Assembly: GCA_017893485.1 (NCBI GenBank)
Contig: CM030366.1
Span: forward strand, 199,235,835-199,299,834
DNA: 64,000 nucleotides
Source: Hemerocallis citrina
Lineage: Eukaryota; Streptophyta; Magnoliopsida; Asparagales; Asphodelaceae
Direction of reading: 5' to 3'
The notes beneath the pieces were generated by a model. It worked only from the letters and a program-made list of their open reading frames with translations. It did no database searches and was not told the DNA's origin. Made by a program: the position numbers and the translations under genes. Below are positions 35,234-45,867 of this stretch, piece by piece. Within the stretch, counting starts at the first letter, position 1. The number at the start of each line of letters is the position of its first letter.

Positions 35234-36850
35234 ACTTGGTCGAATTCACGTAGCACAAGTCACCCCAACTTGTGGAAGTGAGTTTCAACTCTCGGTTGGA
35301 GAGATACGGGCGTGTACCGCTTTTGGTTGTAAAAAAACCCAAATAAACCGATACACGGCCGTATATTTTGAACCGTGAATCGAAACCCACTTCTACATGT
35401 TGGGGTGGGTTGTGTTGCGTGAGATAAGTTTACTCGCAAAGTTTCGTATTTTTTGAAGGCCGTTTGTAAGGTTTTCAACTCTAACCGCACTAAAAATATT
35501 CTAAGTCATTAACTTCTAATGCGAGGAACGTGAGAAAACTGCACAAACAACATCTAAAATTTATAAAACTTTTCAACTTGGTCGAATTCATGTAGCGCAA
35601 GCCACCTGAACTTGTAGAAGTGAGTTTCGACTCACGGTTTGCGAGATACGTCCGTATACCGCTTTATTAGGTTTTTTTTAACCAAAAGCGATACACGATC
35701 TTATATTTCGAAACGTAAATCAAAATCCACTTTTACAAGTTGGGGTGGCTTGTGCTATGTGAGATCAACCTACTCGCAAAGTTTTATATTTTTTGGAGGC
35801 CGTTTGCAAGGTTTTCAACTCTAACCGCACTAAAAATATTCTAAATCATTAACTTCTAATGCGAGGAACGTGAGAAAACTGCACAAACGACATCCAAAAT
35901 TTATAAAACTTTTCAACTTGATCGAATTCACGTAGCGTAAGCCACCCGAACTTGTACAAGTGAGTTTCGACTCACGGTTTGCGAGATACGTCCGTATACC
36001 GCTTTATTAGGGTTTTTTTTAAACCAAAAGTGATACACGACCTTATATCTCGAACCGTGAATCAAAACCCACTTCTACAAGTTGGCGTGGTTTGTGCTGC
36101 ATGAGATCAACCTACTCGCAAAATTTCATATTTTTTGGAGGCCGTTTGCAAGGTTTTCGACTCTAACCGCACTAAAAATATTCTAAGTCATTAACTTCTA
36201 ATGCGAGGAACATGAGAAAACTGCACAAATGGCATCCAAAATTTATAAAACTTTCCAACTTGGTCGAATTCACATAGCGCAAGCCACCCAAACTTGTAGA
36301 AGTGAGTTTCGACTCACGGTTTGCGAGATACGGCCGTATAGCGCTTTATTAGCTTTTTTCAACCGAAAGCGATACACGGCCTTATATCTCGAACCGTGAA
36401 TCGAAATCCACTTCTACAAGTTGGGGTGGCTTGTACTGTGTGAGATCAACCTACTCACAAAGTTTCGTATTTTTTGGAGGCCGTTTGCAAGGTTTTCAAC
36501 TCTAACCGCACTAAAAATATTCTAAGTCATTAACTTCTAATGCGAGGAACGTAAGAAAACCGCACAAACGGCATCCAAAATTTATAAAACTTTTCAACTT
36601 GGTCGAATTCACGTAGCGCAAGCCATCCGAACTTGTAGAAGTGAGTTTCGATTCACGGTTTGCGAGATAAGGCCGGGTACCGCTTTACTTGGTTTTTTTC
36701 AACCAAAAGCGATACGCGGCCGTATCTCTCGAACCGTGAGTCGAAACTCACTTCTACAACTTGGGGTGGCTTGTACTACGTGAGACCAACCTACTCGCAA
36801 AGTTTCGTATTTTTTTACGGTCGTTTACAGGGTTTTCAACCATAACTGCA
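35234..36850. repeat. Right terminal array, 5 units of about 341 bp, each dyad-symmetric
   Basis: Landmarks (CTTGTAGAAG or variants) near 35,272, 35,614, 35,954, 36,296 and 36,635. Same units as the left array, in inverted arrangement with respect to the element. It lies directly upstream of the PMD start codon (35,106) and would fall inside a long first intron if transcription starts at the promoter-like region beyond 37,080. Confidence 0.9.
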
Positions 36851-37079
36851 CTGAAAAGTTTCTAAATAATTTCGTATATACAATTCTAGTTCTACAAATT
36901 ACTAAGGAAAACAAAAAATTTCGGCAATTGAATATATTAAAAGTCTTCCCAATTCTACATCTACAAATTACTAAGGCAAATAATTTTTTGCCCACTTTCT
37001 AAATAATTTAGAATACACAAATTGAAAAATAAACACAAATATATCTACTGAGGTAAAGAAATAGTCAATACCTTACAAA

Positions 37080-37540
37080 ATAAGTCCGAATTTAGCCAAT
37101 GATTCAATTTGGGGCCGAACTAGGATTTCGATTTGCTTTCGAATAGGGGATGAGAGAGTTGGATTTCAATGTTTGGAGTAGATATTGGGAGAGAGGAGGG
37201 GGAGCGGACGGAGGGGGACAAGTTTGTGTTTAGATCAAGGATTAGGGTTTTCGTCACTTTGGGTTCGGTGAAGAAACGAGAGAGAGAGTGGGAGAGAGTC
37301 GTTGAAGAAGATGATCTGTATGCAGATCTAAATGAATTTAGAGTGCCTTAACCCGTTCTTGGGAACGACGGGTTAAGGCTAAATTTTTTTATAATATTTT
37401 GCCTTAACCCGTCGTTCCCAACGAAAGGTTAAGGCAAAATATTATAAGAAAATATATGGGCCGTCGGATCAAAGATCCAACGGCCCAGATTAAAGTTCGC
37501 ACGGGTCTGTGCACATAGACCCGTTTGCAACGGAAGGAGG
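37080..37540 (-). promoter_or_regulatory. Promoter and 5' UTR-like region at the right MULE end
   Basis: Read on the minus strand: a GGGCCGTTGGATC...GATCCGACGGCCC inverted repeat (37,456-37,487), an AT-rich TATA-type stretch, two TTAACCC hairpins (37,337-37,372 and 37,402-37,436), a CT-rich leader (CTCTCTCCCACTCTCTCTCTC) and a donor-like TTTTGTAAGGTATTG near 37,075. This is how a plant promoter with a leader exon looks; it would drive the PMD gene across the array. Confidence 0.45.

Positions 37541-37541
<1 letters not shown>

Positions 37542-37618
<77 letters not shown>
37542..37618. repeat. (TA)n microsatellite
   Basis: About 38 TA units, uninterrupted. Periodic Tyr-Ile frames across it are not genes. 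Confidence 0.95.
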
Positions 37619-37621
<3 letters not shown>

Positions 37622-37645
37622 CTCCTTTGAAATTTACAGGGTGTT

Positions 37646-38066
37646 ACAAAAAGGACCGACAAGGTCCATCTCCCACATGGTAAATAGGGTAGGGCTGGCA
37701 AGCAACTACAGCTCGGCTTGGGGTGAGCATCTAATAGGAGAAAACCGTTGGCAGGGGCCGCACCATCTTACGAGGTCCTTAGCATCTTGCAGCATAGTAA
37801 GCCAGTAGTAGCCGTGGTTGAGTACTTTTCGGGCCAGCGACCTGCTGCCCATGTGGCATCCCCCAATCCCTTCGTGTAGCTCTTCTAAGGCGTACTTAAC
37901 CTCGTCTGGTGTCAGAAAGCGGAGATAGGGTCTCCCGTCAGACTTGGTGTAGGAGCGCTTGAAGAGTACGTCCCCAATTAAGGCGAACCTTTCTTACCGG
38001 ATCCTTGTAGTTCGTGCCGCGGCACGGTCCTGTGGTAGCTCTCTGTTGGTCAGGAATTTTTGTACG
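37646..38066 (-). pseudogene. Integrase N-terminal (zinc-binding) part of the Tat-like element
   Basis: Minus strand: FLTNRELPQDRAAARTTRI at the RNase H/integrase linker, then ALIGDVLFKRSYTKSDGRPY and the H2C2 zinc-binding motif (His in EELHEGIGGCHMG, Cys pair in RWCGPCQRF), ending in WEMDLVGPF where the MULE begins. Stops interrupt it (TAA after TRIR, another after PQAEL). The RNase H and most of the reverse transcriptase that should precede it are missing. Confidence 0.85.
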
Positions 38067-40440
38067 TGTAACCCCCGTTCTCGTAGATACGTATTTCCCG
38101 AATATAATCTGTATTTCGATTATTATTTGTTAAAATTGTTTTGAATCTTCTATTAAAATCTTTTCTAAACGAAAATTATGTTATTTCAAATAATAGTGTA
38201 TTTTAACTTCACTTTCCATTTTTGATCGACTATATATATATATTCCGGTTGGATTATTTTAATATAAAGTAGATAAGCCAAATTCTTATTTTGTTGTATA
38301 ATATTATTATTACTATTATTATTATTATTTCTATTGTTATTATTATTTTTATTATTAATGTGTTGTTATTTGTATTATTATTATTATTATTATTATTGTT
38401 GTTAAAGTCCATTAGTTTTGATCTATATTATATTATTTAATTATTTAAATTGAAGCCCATCATCTAAAGCCCAAATTTTATATTCATTTTTGCATTATTT
38501 GTTTATATATAACATGAGCCCAACCCAAGCCCATCTTCTATTGGATTCTAAACCAAACCCACATCTTGTTAAATCCCAAACTCAAATCCAATAACCCATT
38601 TCTCCCCTAATCTGTTTTGACCAGATCAACCCCACATCTTCCCGTATCCCCCTAGAATTACTCCTTACAATTCCCCATATCTCCACAATCCCCACTTTCT
38701 CTCTCTCTCCTCTTAACCACACACAGCCAAACCCTGCAACCCCCATTACTGTTCACACCCTAACCCTTCACCCTCCACTGTGCAAGCCCTGGAGCTCTTC
38801 ACCTTCCCCGACCTCTCACATCCTGCAACATCCCCGTCGCCATCCCAACACCTCCGTTGACTGAAGCAACCTCACCGCCCTATGCCTCCGCTGCCATGTC
38901 GTCACTGCCTGTCAAACCCCTTCGACCCCGACTGCTTGTCTCCTACCTCCTGCCTAACCCACCGTCTCCTTCGAGCCACCGACGCTGCACCCGTTGCTCC
39001 TCGACATCCTCCTCCGTTCGCAGGACCTCGAGCACCCCTGCCTGAAACCACCGATGACCTCCATCTTCTTCCTCCGCTTGACCTCCTCATCGCTTCGACT
39101 GTGCCCTCGTCGACCACGACCCTCATCGCATCCCCATCGAAGCCCCCAATCACCATCGTCAACCTCCTAGTCCACCTCCCTCGCCGTCGCTGCCCTCAGC
39201 ACCGTTGTCGATGTCGCCTCCCCAGTCGCGACCGCCCCTACCTCCGACCATCGCTGCACCCAAGCTTCTCTATTCTTGGGTTCAGCCAATAGTGCTTGAT
39301 CAAGCTCAGTGGTCCGATCCTCCATTTGATCATCACGATCATGATCACCATCAATGGGGATTCTTGATCCTTTGATCTTAGTCGTTGGATTTGCGTTGAT
39401 CATCATCACTATGATCATCATCATCATCATCATCATCAAGATCTTGATCTCGACCATCGGATATCCCTTGATCATCGTGATTATGACCATCATCTTGATC
39501 TTGATCTTGATCTTGATCTTCGATCTCAACCATCCGATCATTCGATCGTGATCCCCATCAAGATCCATGCCCGATCGTGATCATCGTGATCGTTTGCTCG
39601 TCGTTGTGTCGCCGGGATTCCGATCCCATTATTTTTTGCACATTCGGATCTAATCTTCATCTAAAGGCAAGTCCACTTGGACTCATTTATTACTTTAGTT
39701 CAAGATTATTGATCTCCGCAAGTAGTTCTCTTTCGATTATCGTAATATTACATTGTGTACCTTCCGTTGGGGATATCGAGGGTTTACACCAGCTAACCTG
39801 AAGTATCCTTGACTTCGTGCCAAATATCCATTGATTCAAATCCAAACTTGCTTGCACACACGACATGAACAAATTGACTAAAAACTTGTATATAGAAATG
39901 TATAGTGATTGAATACATATTGATTGATTGAGATCTCGTGAATTGAATCATGACATGATAACTTGGCTTTGTACGCTGTAAAAGTCCGTCCTAATTGCTG
40001 TACATTAATGTTAATTCATTCCATGATACAAGAACATGTAGATTATTCAATTTGACGAATGTATATGATGGCATTTTATTATTTCTTGCTGCCTATTCTG
40101 TTTTGCACTGAGGTTTCGACCCTGTTACAATAAGAATCAACCAAAACTATATAAAAATGAATTGTAGCTTAATGAATCTAGTTTTCATAAAATCTTATGG
40201 ATCTAGATTCTGATCTGTAAGCTGTGAGATATTACAGTTTTAGTCACTCTGGTCTGTATTTCCAAAGTGCAAATTAGTGAAACACCAACACAACTTTCAG
40301 TTGAAACACCATGATAATAGTAGTGTAATGACATGAAACTCTCCAGAAACTTAGTAGACATGCTTATGATTCATTTTCTAAATTTTTTAGACTTTTATAT
40401 TGAGTTTACATCTTGATTCAATTAAACACCATGATAATAG
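38067..40440 (+). mobile_element. LTR-like insertion replacing the RT/RNase H region
   Basis: The left edge is TGTAACCCCCG, an LTR-type start, directly after Tat-like RNase H sequence; the right edge abuts reverse transcriptase sequence at 40,441. Inside are an AT-rich part with (ATT)n, then a CT-rich leader-like stretch with CCAAACCC and TCTCTCTCTCTCC (38,690-39,300) and ATCATC repeats (39,410-39,440). There is no CA end and no target duplication; the right edge carries a 17-bp repeat (40,304-40,320 and 40,424-40,440). Probably a solo LTR truncated by a deletion that also removed about 1.3 kb of host pol. Confidence 0.5.
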
Positions 40441-40905
40441 AGGGAACGGATCTTTTGGACAAGCCTTGTTGAGGTCCGTGAAGTCTATGCAGATCCTCCA
40501 TTTCCCGCTCGTTTTTTCGACCATCACCACATTGGTCAGCCACTCCGGGTAGCTGACTTCCTAGATAAACCATGCCGAGAGGAGTTCGCCTAATTCTTCC
40601 CTCACCGCCTGCTGCCTGTCGGGAGCGAACTTGCATCGCTTCTGTTGGACCAGCTTCGAGTCTGAACGGACGCTTAGTCGGTGCATTATAACATCTTCAA
40701 AAATCTCCGACATGTCGGACGACGTCCAGGTGAAGAGGTCAGAATTTTGGCTGATGCATTCGATGATTTCCAGCTTGCGGTCCGAGGCCAGAGATTGGCT
40801 TACCCGGAACCACTTGGACATGTCTCCCTCGGAGAAAGGGACATCCTCCAGCACGTCTACGGGCTCCGAACCTAGCTCGGAAATGGAGTTCTACCGCGTC
40901 GAGGG
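40441..40905 (-). pseudogene. Reverse transcriptase N-terminus of the Tat-like element
   Basis: Minus strand: DMSEIFEDVIMHRLSVRSDS, QQKRCKFAPDRQQAVREELG and, after a TAG in the usual FIxEV position (about 40,562), YPEWLTNVVMVEKTSGKWRI and CIDFTDLNKACPKDPFP. This is the fingers region of a gypsy reverse transcriptase. The catalytic YxDD region is absent because the sequence stops at the LTR-like insertion. Confidence 0.85.
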
Positions 40906-40929
40906 GAAAGACTCTGCCCCCTCCCTCCC

Positions 40930-41430
40930 CCCCCCCCCACTGCGGTCATGTACCACGAACGTGCCGATTCCTGATTGCCTCGAACTACACCGACCCCATG
41001 ATCGGTGGGAAACTTTAGCTTCAAGTGGTAGGCAGAGGGAACCACCTGGAGCGTGCAAAGGCCAGATCTGCCGAGAATAGCATCGTAGACTGCCTTGATG
41101 TTGACCACCATGAAATCCATTGCTTCGGTCCGAATGGTTGGGTCCGTGCCGGCCGTCACGTCAAGTATGACAATTCCCTCAATTTGGATGGGGAAGCCAA
41201 AGAACCCGTGAACCGTGTACCCTGCCGGCTTCAACCTTTCATGGGAGAGCTTAAGGCTTTCGAACGCGGTTAGAAATAGAATATTGATCGAACTCCTGTT
41301 GTTTGCAGGGATACGTCGGACCTCATGGTTCGCCATACCGAGGCTGATCACTAGAGCATCACAATGGGAAAGTCGGACGCCTTCAAGATCCTCGTTGGAG
41401 AAGGTGACTTCTAACCTCTAGTCCACAGGG
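40930..41430 (-). pseudogene. Aspartic protease region of the Tat-like element, active site lost
   Basis: Minus strand: VTFSNEDLEGVRLSHCDALV, then the active-site strand reading RIPANNRSSINILFLTAFE where family members have VDNGSS/VDDGSA, so the catalytic Asp is Asn and the Gly is Arg. It continues with FMVVNIKAVYDAILGRSGL and LKLKFPTDHGVGVVRGNQES. A C-run at 40,926-40,936 shifts the frame. In a live element it would cleave the Gag-Pol polyprotein. Confidence 0.8.
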
Positions 41431-41769
41431 GGAGGATAGTTCTGGACCGAGTTCACTTCTCGAACGAAATCTTTGTGGGATTTGTTCAATTCTCCCCCAT
41501 AGGCCCTCAGTGGATGCTGTGAAGGATGGCCGATGCACCGGTATCCTTGAGCTCAGACTCGGTCTCGGGCCGCCTACTAATCGTCCGAAGAGGAGGTGAC
41601 GGCCATGGATCCCTCTGGTCCCTGGTGGTGGTTCGAGTGAACTCCCTCAAGTACCCCTCTGGATGAGGGCTTCAATTTCATCTTTGAGGGCATGATAATT
41701 ATCGGTCTCATGCCCATTGTCCCGATGGAAGCGACAGTAGAATCTCCGGTCCCTCTTCTTAGTGCAGTT

Positions 41770-42925
41770 AGGTCAGGGAGGAAGGTGGACGATGCCCTTG
41801 TCCTCGATCTCCAGGAGGATGGCCAACACGTTTTGTGTCAGCGGAGTGTACCTCTCAAAACGGGGGACCGGCAGGGAGTGCTTCTGGGCAGATAGATCCT
41901 TCTGGGCCTTCTTCAGACACTCTGATTCTTCGGCCTGCTTCTTCCCCTTTCCTAGGGTTTCTTTCAGGCCTTTGGGATGCAGGGCCTCCTCGGTCCGGAT
42001 GTACTTCTTGACCCTGTTGAGGAGGTCGGGAAAGTCTAGGGGCGGTTTCTTAGCCATGGAGGCCTTCAGCTGGCCGTGGTGAACATTGTGCCGATAGGAC
42101 GCCGAGGCAACGCTGGCGTCGAAGAACGCGACCGCCCTTGCTTTCGTTTTGAATCTCCTCACAAATTTGTGGAGGGTCTCTCCTTCCTTCTGTTTGAGGT
42201 CCAGGAGGGACGTGCTCGTCTTCTCTACCTTCCGACTGGTGACGAAGTGGGCGAGAAAGTTTGCTTCGAATTGGTCGACCGAGAAAACCGACCCAGGGGG
42301 GAGCTTCAAGAACCATTCTCGAGCCGGCCCGCGCAGGGTGGCAAGAAAGGCGCGTCATAGGAGAGGATCTGATGCGTTGTGCATCCTTATGAGGGTTTTG
42401 AATCCTTCCATGTGATCAGCTGGATCACTCTCGCCATTGTAGGTCTTGAACTGAGGCGGCCTGAAATTTCTGGAAATCTCGGCATCAAGAATTTGGGGGG
42501 AGAACGGAGGTCGGCTTAGCTGATGAGCCTGGCCTGTTTGTGGCCCTCCTTTATTGATGCGGGCGAGGCGATTCTCCATCTCCTGGAGGCGGTGGAGGAC
42601 GGCTTCGTTCGGCTGGGACGAACCGTGAGACACGGGACCCTGGCTCTCTTTGCGCCTTGGGCCGGCGATTTGTTATTCGAACTCGGGACCGCCCCCAAGG
42701 TCCCGGAGGATCGCGTTCCCGAACTCTCGGAACTCGACTCTCGTGACTGGAGCTTGTTCGTCCGGACGGGGCAGAGGTGAACCTCCCCTGGGGGAGCGGC
42801 TACGGTTGTTTCGAGATGGAAGGGTCGGAGCTGGGTCAGAAGGGACTGCCCTCCTCCGTGGGCGGCTGAGCTGGAGCAGAAGATCAATTGGAGGCTGCCG
42901 ATTGTTGATGACATGTCTTAAGTCA
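41770..42925 (-). pseudogene. gag of the Tat-like element
   Basis: Minus strand, from the abrupt edge at 42,925 (VINNRQPPIDLLLQ) through an Arg/Ser-rich linker, then DAEISRNFRPPQFKTYNGES, ADHMEGFKTLIRMHN and, after a single in-frame TGA at about 42,353, RAFLATLRGPAREWFLKLPP, FLAHFVTSRKVEKTSTSLLD and ESLxxFVRRF-type sequence (ETLHKFVRRFKTKARAV). This is the retrotransposon gag capsid domain of the Tat type. Frame is otherwise kept to 41,773. Between 41,770 and 41,430 the frame continues with stops toward the protease. Confidence 0.85.
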
Positions 42926-43288
42926 TAAAAATGTCCAAACATGAATACCATGAGTACAAGAATAATACGATTTTAAGTCCTATATTTCATTTCCTCAAGG
43001 AAAAATATAAGACAAAATGTTAATTACTATCTTATTTTTTTATCGACCAAAGCAATATAAGGGCTAATTTTAATTCCGACTTTTTTCATGAATAAATTTT
43101 CTAGATCAAAAATTTTAAGATTTTTATTGATAATCATAAAATTTAAAATTTGGCATAAGATGAAGTTGACATTTCTAATCAAATTCTTTAACAATTTCCC
43201 TGAAACACTTTGTTAATTTCCAACTTTAAAACAAATTTTTTTTAATGAATATTGGGTTTTTCCTTATCAAATGGTTTAAAAATCATTA

Positions 43289-43515
43289 TCTCTAATATTA
43301 TAATGGGAGAAGGGCTTAGTGTCATTTGGAAATGTGTGTCATTTTGTCAACACGTGCAGCGCACGTATTGGTATTTTTTACTTTTTTTTGTCCTTTTCAT
43401 TCTCCTCCCTATTTTCCCCACGTGCAACGCGCATGTATAATACTAGATTTTTTTTTTGTCCTTTTCATTCCCCCTTCCCATTTTCTCAACGTGCAACGCA
43501 CGTGTATAATACTAG
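43289..43515 (+). mobile_element. Helitron H1 (227 bp), with empty site in copy 2
   Basis: Starts TCTCTAATATTATAATGGG after A and ends CTAG before T, with a GTGCAACGCAC hairpin near the 3' end. The homologous site at 56,999/57,000 in the other duplication copy has A joined directly to T, proving the borders. Two further hairpin-plus-CTAG-like ends lie inside. Confidence 0.9.
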
Positions 43516-43540
43516 TTAAAAAAATAATGAAAGAAATGCT

Positions 43541-43832
43541 TAGTCAAGATGCAGCTCTAATCAAGTCAGCTAAGGTAGATATATAAAATATATAATTAAA
43601 ACAAATAATTCGAGCCTGATTTATAAAACGATTCATATGTAAATTTTATTCTTGTTTAGAATTGAGGATTATGTAACCAAATTAACTAGTCAAGATGCAG
43701 CTCTAATCAAGTCAGCTAAGGTAGATATATAAAATATATAATTAAAACAAATAATTCGAGCCTGATTTATAAAACGATTCATATGTAAATTTTATTCTTG
43801 TTTAGAATTGAGGATTATGTAACCAAATTAAC
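43541..43832. repeat. 146-bp tandem duplication between two Helitrons
   Basis: 43,541-43,686 and 43,687-43,832 are nearly identical (TAGTCAAGATGCAGC...ATGTAACCAAATTAAC). Copy 2 has this sequence once. The junction reads CTAGT, like a Helitron 3' border. Confidence 0.9.
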
Positions 43833-43952
43833 TAGTATTATACACGTGCGTTGCACATGGGAAAAATAGTGAGGGGAATGAAAAGAAAAAAAATCTAGTA
43901 TTATACACGTGCGTTGCACGTGGGGAAAATGGGTAGGGGAATGAAAAGGAGA

Positions 43953-44005
<53 letters not shown>

Positions 44006-44286
44006 ACCAACTCGTGCGCTGTACGTGTTGACAAAATGACACACATTTACAAATGACACTAAGCCCTTCTCCCATTATAATATTACTAGTAATTTACACG
44101 TGCGATGCACGTTTTAATAATTTCAAAAAATATAAATAAAAACTCTGACGTAAGGAAGATTTGAACCGGAAACCTCATTCATATTAGTTATGTACGTGCA
44201 TTGCACATGTTGGTAGAATGATAAAATGACAAATGACACTAAGGCCTTCTCCCATTATAATATTAGAGATTAGAGATTAAGTCCAC
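43832..44286 (-). mobile_element. Helitron H2 with H3 nested
   Basis: On the plus strand it begins CTAGTATTATACACGTGCG after A and ends ...TTAGAGA before T. Empty site in copy 2 at 57,173/57,174. It is an inverted relative of H1 and contains an A-run at 43,955-44,002. H3 interrupts it at 44,086-44,279. Confidence 0.85.
44086..44279 (-). mobile_element. Helitron H3 (194 bp) nested in H2
   Basis: CTAGTAATTTACACGTGCG ... CCCATTATAATATTAGAGA, inserted between A and T of H2. It contains a tRNA-like phrase (TTTGAACCGGAAACC), too short for a tRNA gene. Confidence 0.85.
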
Positions 44287-44515
44287 TGAAAAGATTTTGG
44301 TAAGATTTGGTTAGATTTGGACTCAATTAAATATGACTCTAACTTAGGAAATCATAGTAATTGATTTTGTTTACCAGATTTGGCTCGATGTCCGCCAACT
44401 GGATTTGAAGGGGATTTAATTTGTAATTGGTAATTAGTAAATCCGACTTCTAATTAGTAATGATAATGATTTATCAGATACCAGCTCTTTCTTTATCTGG
44501 ATATACTAGTAATTT

Positions 44516-44922
44516 GCACGTCTTATGTACAAGTCTTAATAAATATATCTCTAATATTATAATCTCTAATATATATATACTTGTAATTTGCACGTGCAAT
44601 GCATTCTATAATATATTATTTTTATAAAGTAAATATTAAGACTTAATCTTACCTCGAATTTAAGAAATCTTTTTACTTATCAAATACTATTTACAAATTA
44701 CTCCTAGCAGCAACTTTGATTTTATATGAGTGATATTTTTGTAAATAATTATATTGTAAATAAATTTAAACTTGGAGGATATTATGGTGACTAACAACAG
44801 TTGAGTAAATAAATGGTTAACATAACTCCACTTAAAATTGAATGGTTGAGATTAGATGGTTGAATGCCTACAAATTACAAGTTGTCTACAAATGGCAACC
44901 CCAACTCTCCCATTATAATAGT
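44516..44922 (-). mobile_element. Helitron fragments (64 bp) and a degraded Helitron (44,580-44,922)
   Basis: A CTAGTAATTTGCACG end at 44,516 has lost its hairpin; a second begins at 44,580 (CTTGTAATTTGCACGTGC) and ends CTCTCCCATTATAATA near 44,922. The empty site for the Helitron at 57,521 lies here at 44,618/44,619. Confidence 0.65.
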
Positions 44923-45339
44923 ATAGTATAATGTACGTGCGATGCATGCCTACAAAAAAATTTGATAGATAGGAGGCGCGATCGATCTGAATTTTTTTTT
45001 GGGAGAGAGAGGGAGTTTCAGGAGAGATGGAGAGGAGGGTGGGTTTGTTTATTTATTTAAATAATTAATTGGAGTTTAATTAGGTTGGGGTGAGATTAGG
45101 ATGTGTGGTTTAGAATTAGTTAGTTTAGGGTTAGATCTAATTGTGTGGTGTAGATTTAATTGAGAGATTTAGTTAGATTAGGGTTATATCTAATCTAATT
45201 GTGTGTTGTAGATTTAATTGAGGTTGAATGCATACAAATCACAGATTTTTAATTGTGTGGTGTAGATTTAATTGAGGTTGAATGCATACAAATCACAGGT
45301 TATCTACAAATGACAACTCTCCCATTATAATATTAGAGA
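44923..45339 (-). mobile_element. Helitron (about 417 bp), shared by both duplication copies
   Basis: Begins TAGTATAATGTACGTGCG (first C lost; intact in copy 2 at 58,368) and ends CTCTCCCATTATAATATTAGAGA-type sequence before T. It includes an internal GGTTGAATGCATACAAATCAC repeat. Confidence 0.75.
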
Positions 45340-45864
45340 TCAGAGATAATGTACGTGCGATGCACGTCTAAAAAAAGTAAAATAATCAAATTAAATGAAT
45401 ATCTATTGAATAAGAAAAAAAAATAGTTTATATTTGAATGTTTTTATTTGGGCTACACGTGTGGTGCACATTTATATTTGTTAGATATAGTTTGGACATG
45501 TATTATACGTGTTTATATAGTTACAAAATTAGGATTTGTTTGTCACAAACCCCAACTCTCCCATTAAAATAGTAAGTAGAGATTACTCAATTGTAAATAT
45601 TATGTTCTTCCAATTACTTATACCTAACATTTATCAAAGTTTCCACAATATTAATCTTTTTTGTACCAAAGTTACCAAAATGTGTGGTTTAGATTTAGTT
45701 AGGTTAGGGTTAGATCTAATTGTGTGGTGTAGACTTAATTGAGAGATTTAGTTAGGTTAGAGTTAGATCTAATCTAATTGTGTGGTGTAGATTTAATTAA
45801 GGTTGAATGCATACAAATCACAGGTTGTCTACAAATGACAACTCTCCCATTATAATATTAGAGA
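45340..45864 (-). mobile_element. Two partial Helitrons (45,340-45,582 and 45,583-45,864)
   Basis: The first starts at ATAATGTACGTGCGATGCACG without CTAG and ends CCCATTAAAATAGTAAGTAGAGA. The second keeps only the 5' side of the 44,923 family (GTGTGGTGTAGATTTAATT...TATTAGAGA). Confidence 0.5.
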
Positions 45865-45867
45865 TTA

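Larger units (their letters stand above)
23921..37645. mobile_element. Mutator-like (MULE) element carrying FAR1-type transposase and PMD genes
   Basis: This 13.7-kb block interrupts the integrase gene of the Tat-like element (FLIVAVDYFT ends at 23,918; MDLVGPF resumes at 37,646). Inverted terminal arrays of 341-bp units lie at 23,921-25,165 and 35,234-36,850, and the reverse complement of the right array aligns with the left one from its first base. Between them are a plus-strand FAR1-type transposase and a minus-strand PMD gene. The right side extends 800 bp beyond its array (promoter-like DNA and 5' exon); the left side does not, and about 40 bp of host integrase are missing, so the left end appears deleted. 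No 9-bp target duplication is found. Confidence 0.75.
11640..42925 (-). mobile_element. Truncated Tat-like Ty3/gypsy retrotransposon, split by nested insertions
   Basis: Order on the minus strand: gag (42,925-41,770), protease (about 41,430-40,930), reverse transcriptase N-terminus (40,905-40,441), integrase (38,066-37,646 then 23,918-23,356), a repeat-rich 3' region (23,340-22,000), an opposite-strand extra gene (18,915-21,913), tandem arrays (18,640-17,230) and a 3' LTR (about 17,000 to 11,640). Inserts are a solo LTR at 11,917-16,754, a MULE at 23,921 to about 37,645 and an LTR-like piece at 38,067-40,440. Without them about 10.4 kb remain. The 5' LTR is missing: gag stops abruptly at 42,925. 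The Tat assignment rests on the gag type, the additional antisense ORF and the tandemly repeated 3' region. Confidence 0.75.
42926..45465. repeat. Segmental duplication, copy 1 right part
   Basis: Matches 56,636-58,914 in the same orientation, starting at AAAAATGTCCAAACATG. Differences include Helitron insertions private to each copy and a 146-bp tandem duplication found only here. The left part of this copy ends at 9,555. Confidence 0.85.

Noticed and set aside
37509..37701. Tyr-Ile repeat proteins (also at 48,304)
   Set aside because: Pure translation of (TA)n tracts.
38857..39568. Coding region with Ile/Met-rich or Pro-rich products
   Set aside because: ATCATC and CT-rich low complexity inside an LTR-like insert; frames on both strands are equally open.
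43828..44046. Poly-Phe minus-strand protein
   Set aside because: Translation of the A-run in Helitron H2.
44150..44190. tRNA gene suggested by TTTGAACCGGAAACC (also TCGAACCTGAGACC near 47,265)
   Set aside because: Only a T-loop-like phrase inside Helitrons; no acceptor stem or anticodon arm can be drawn.
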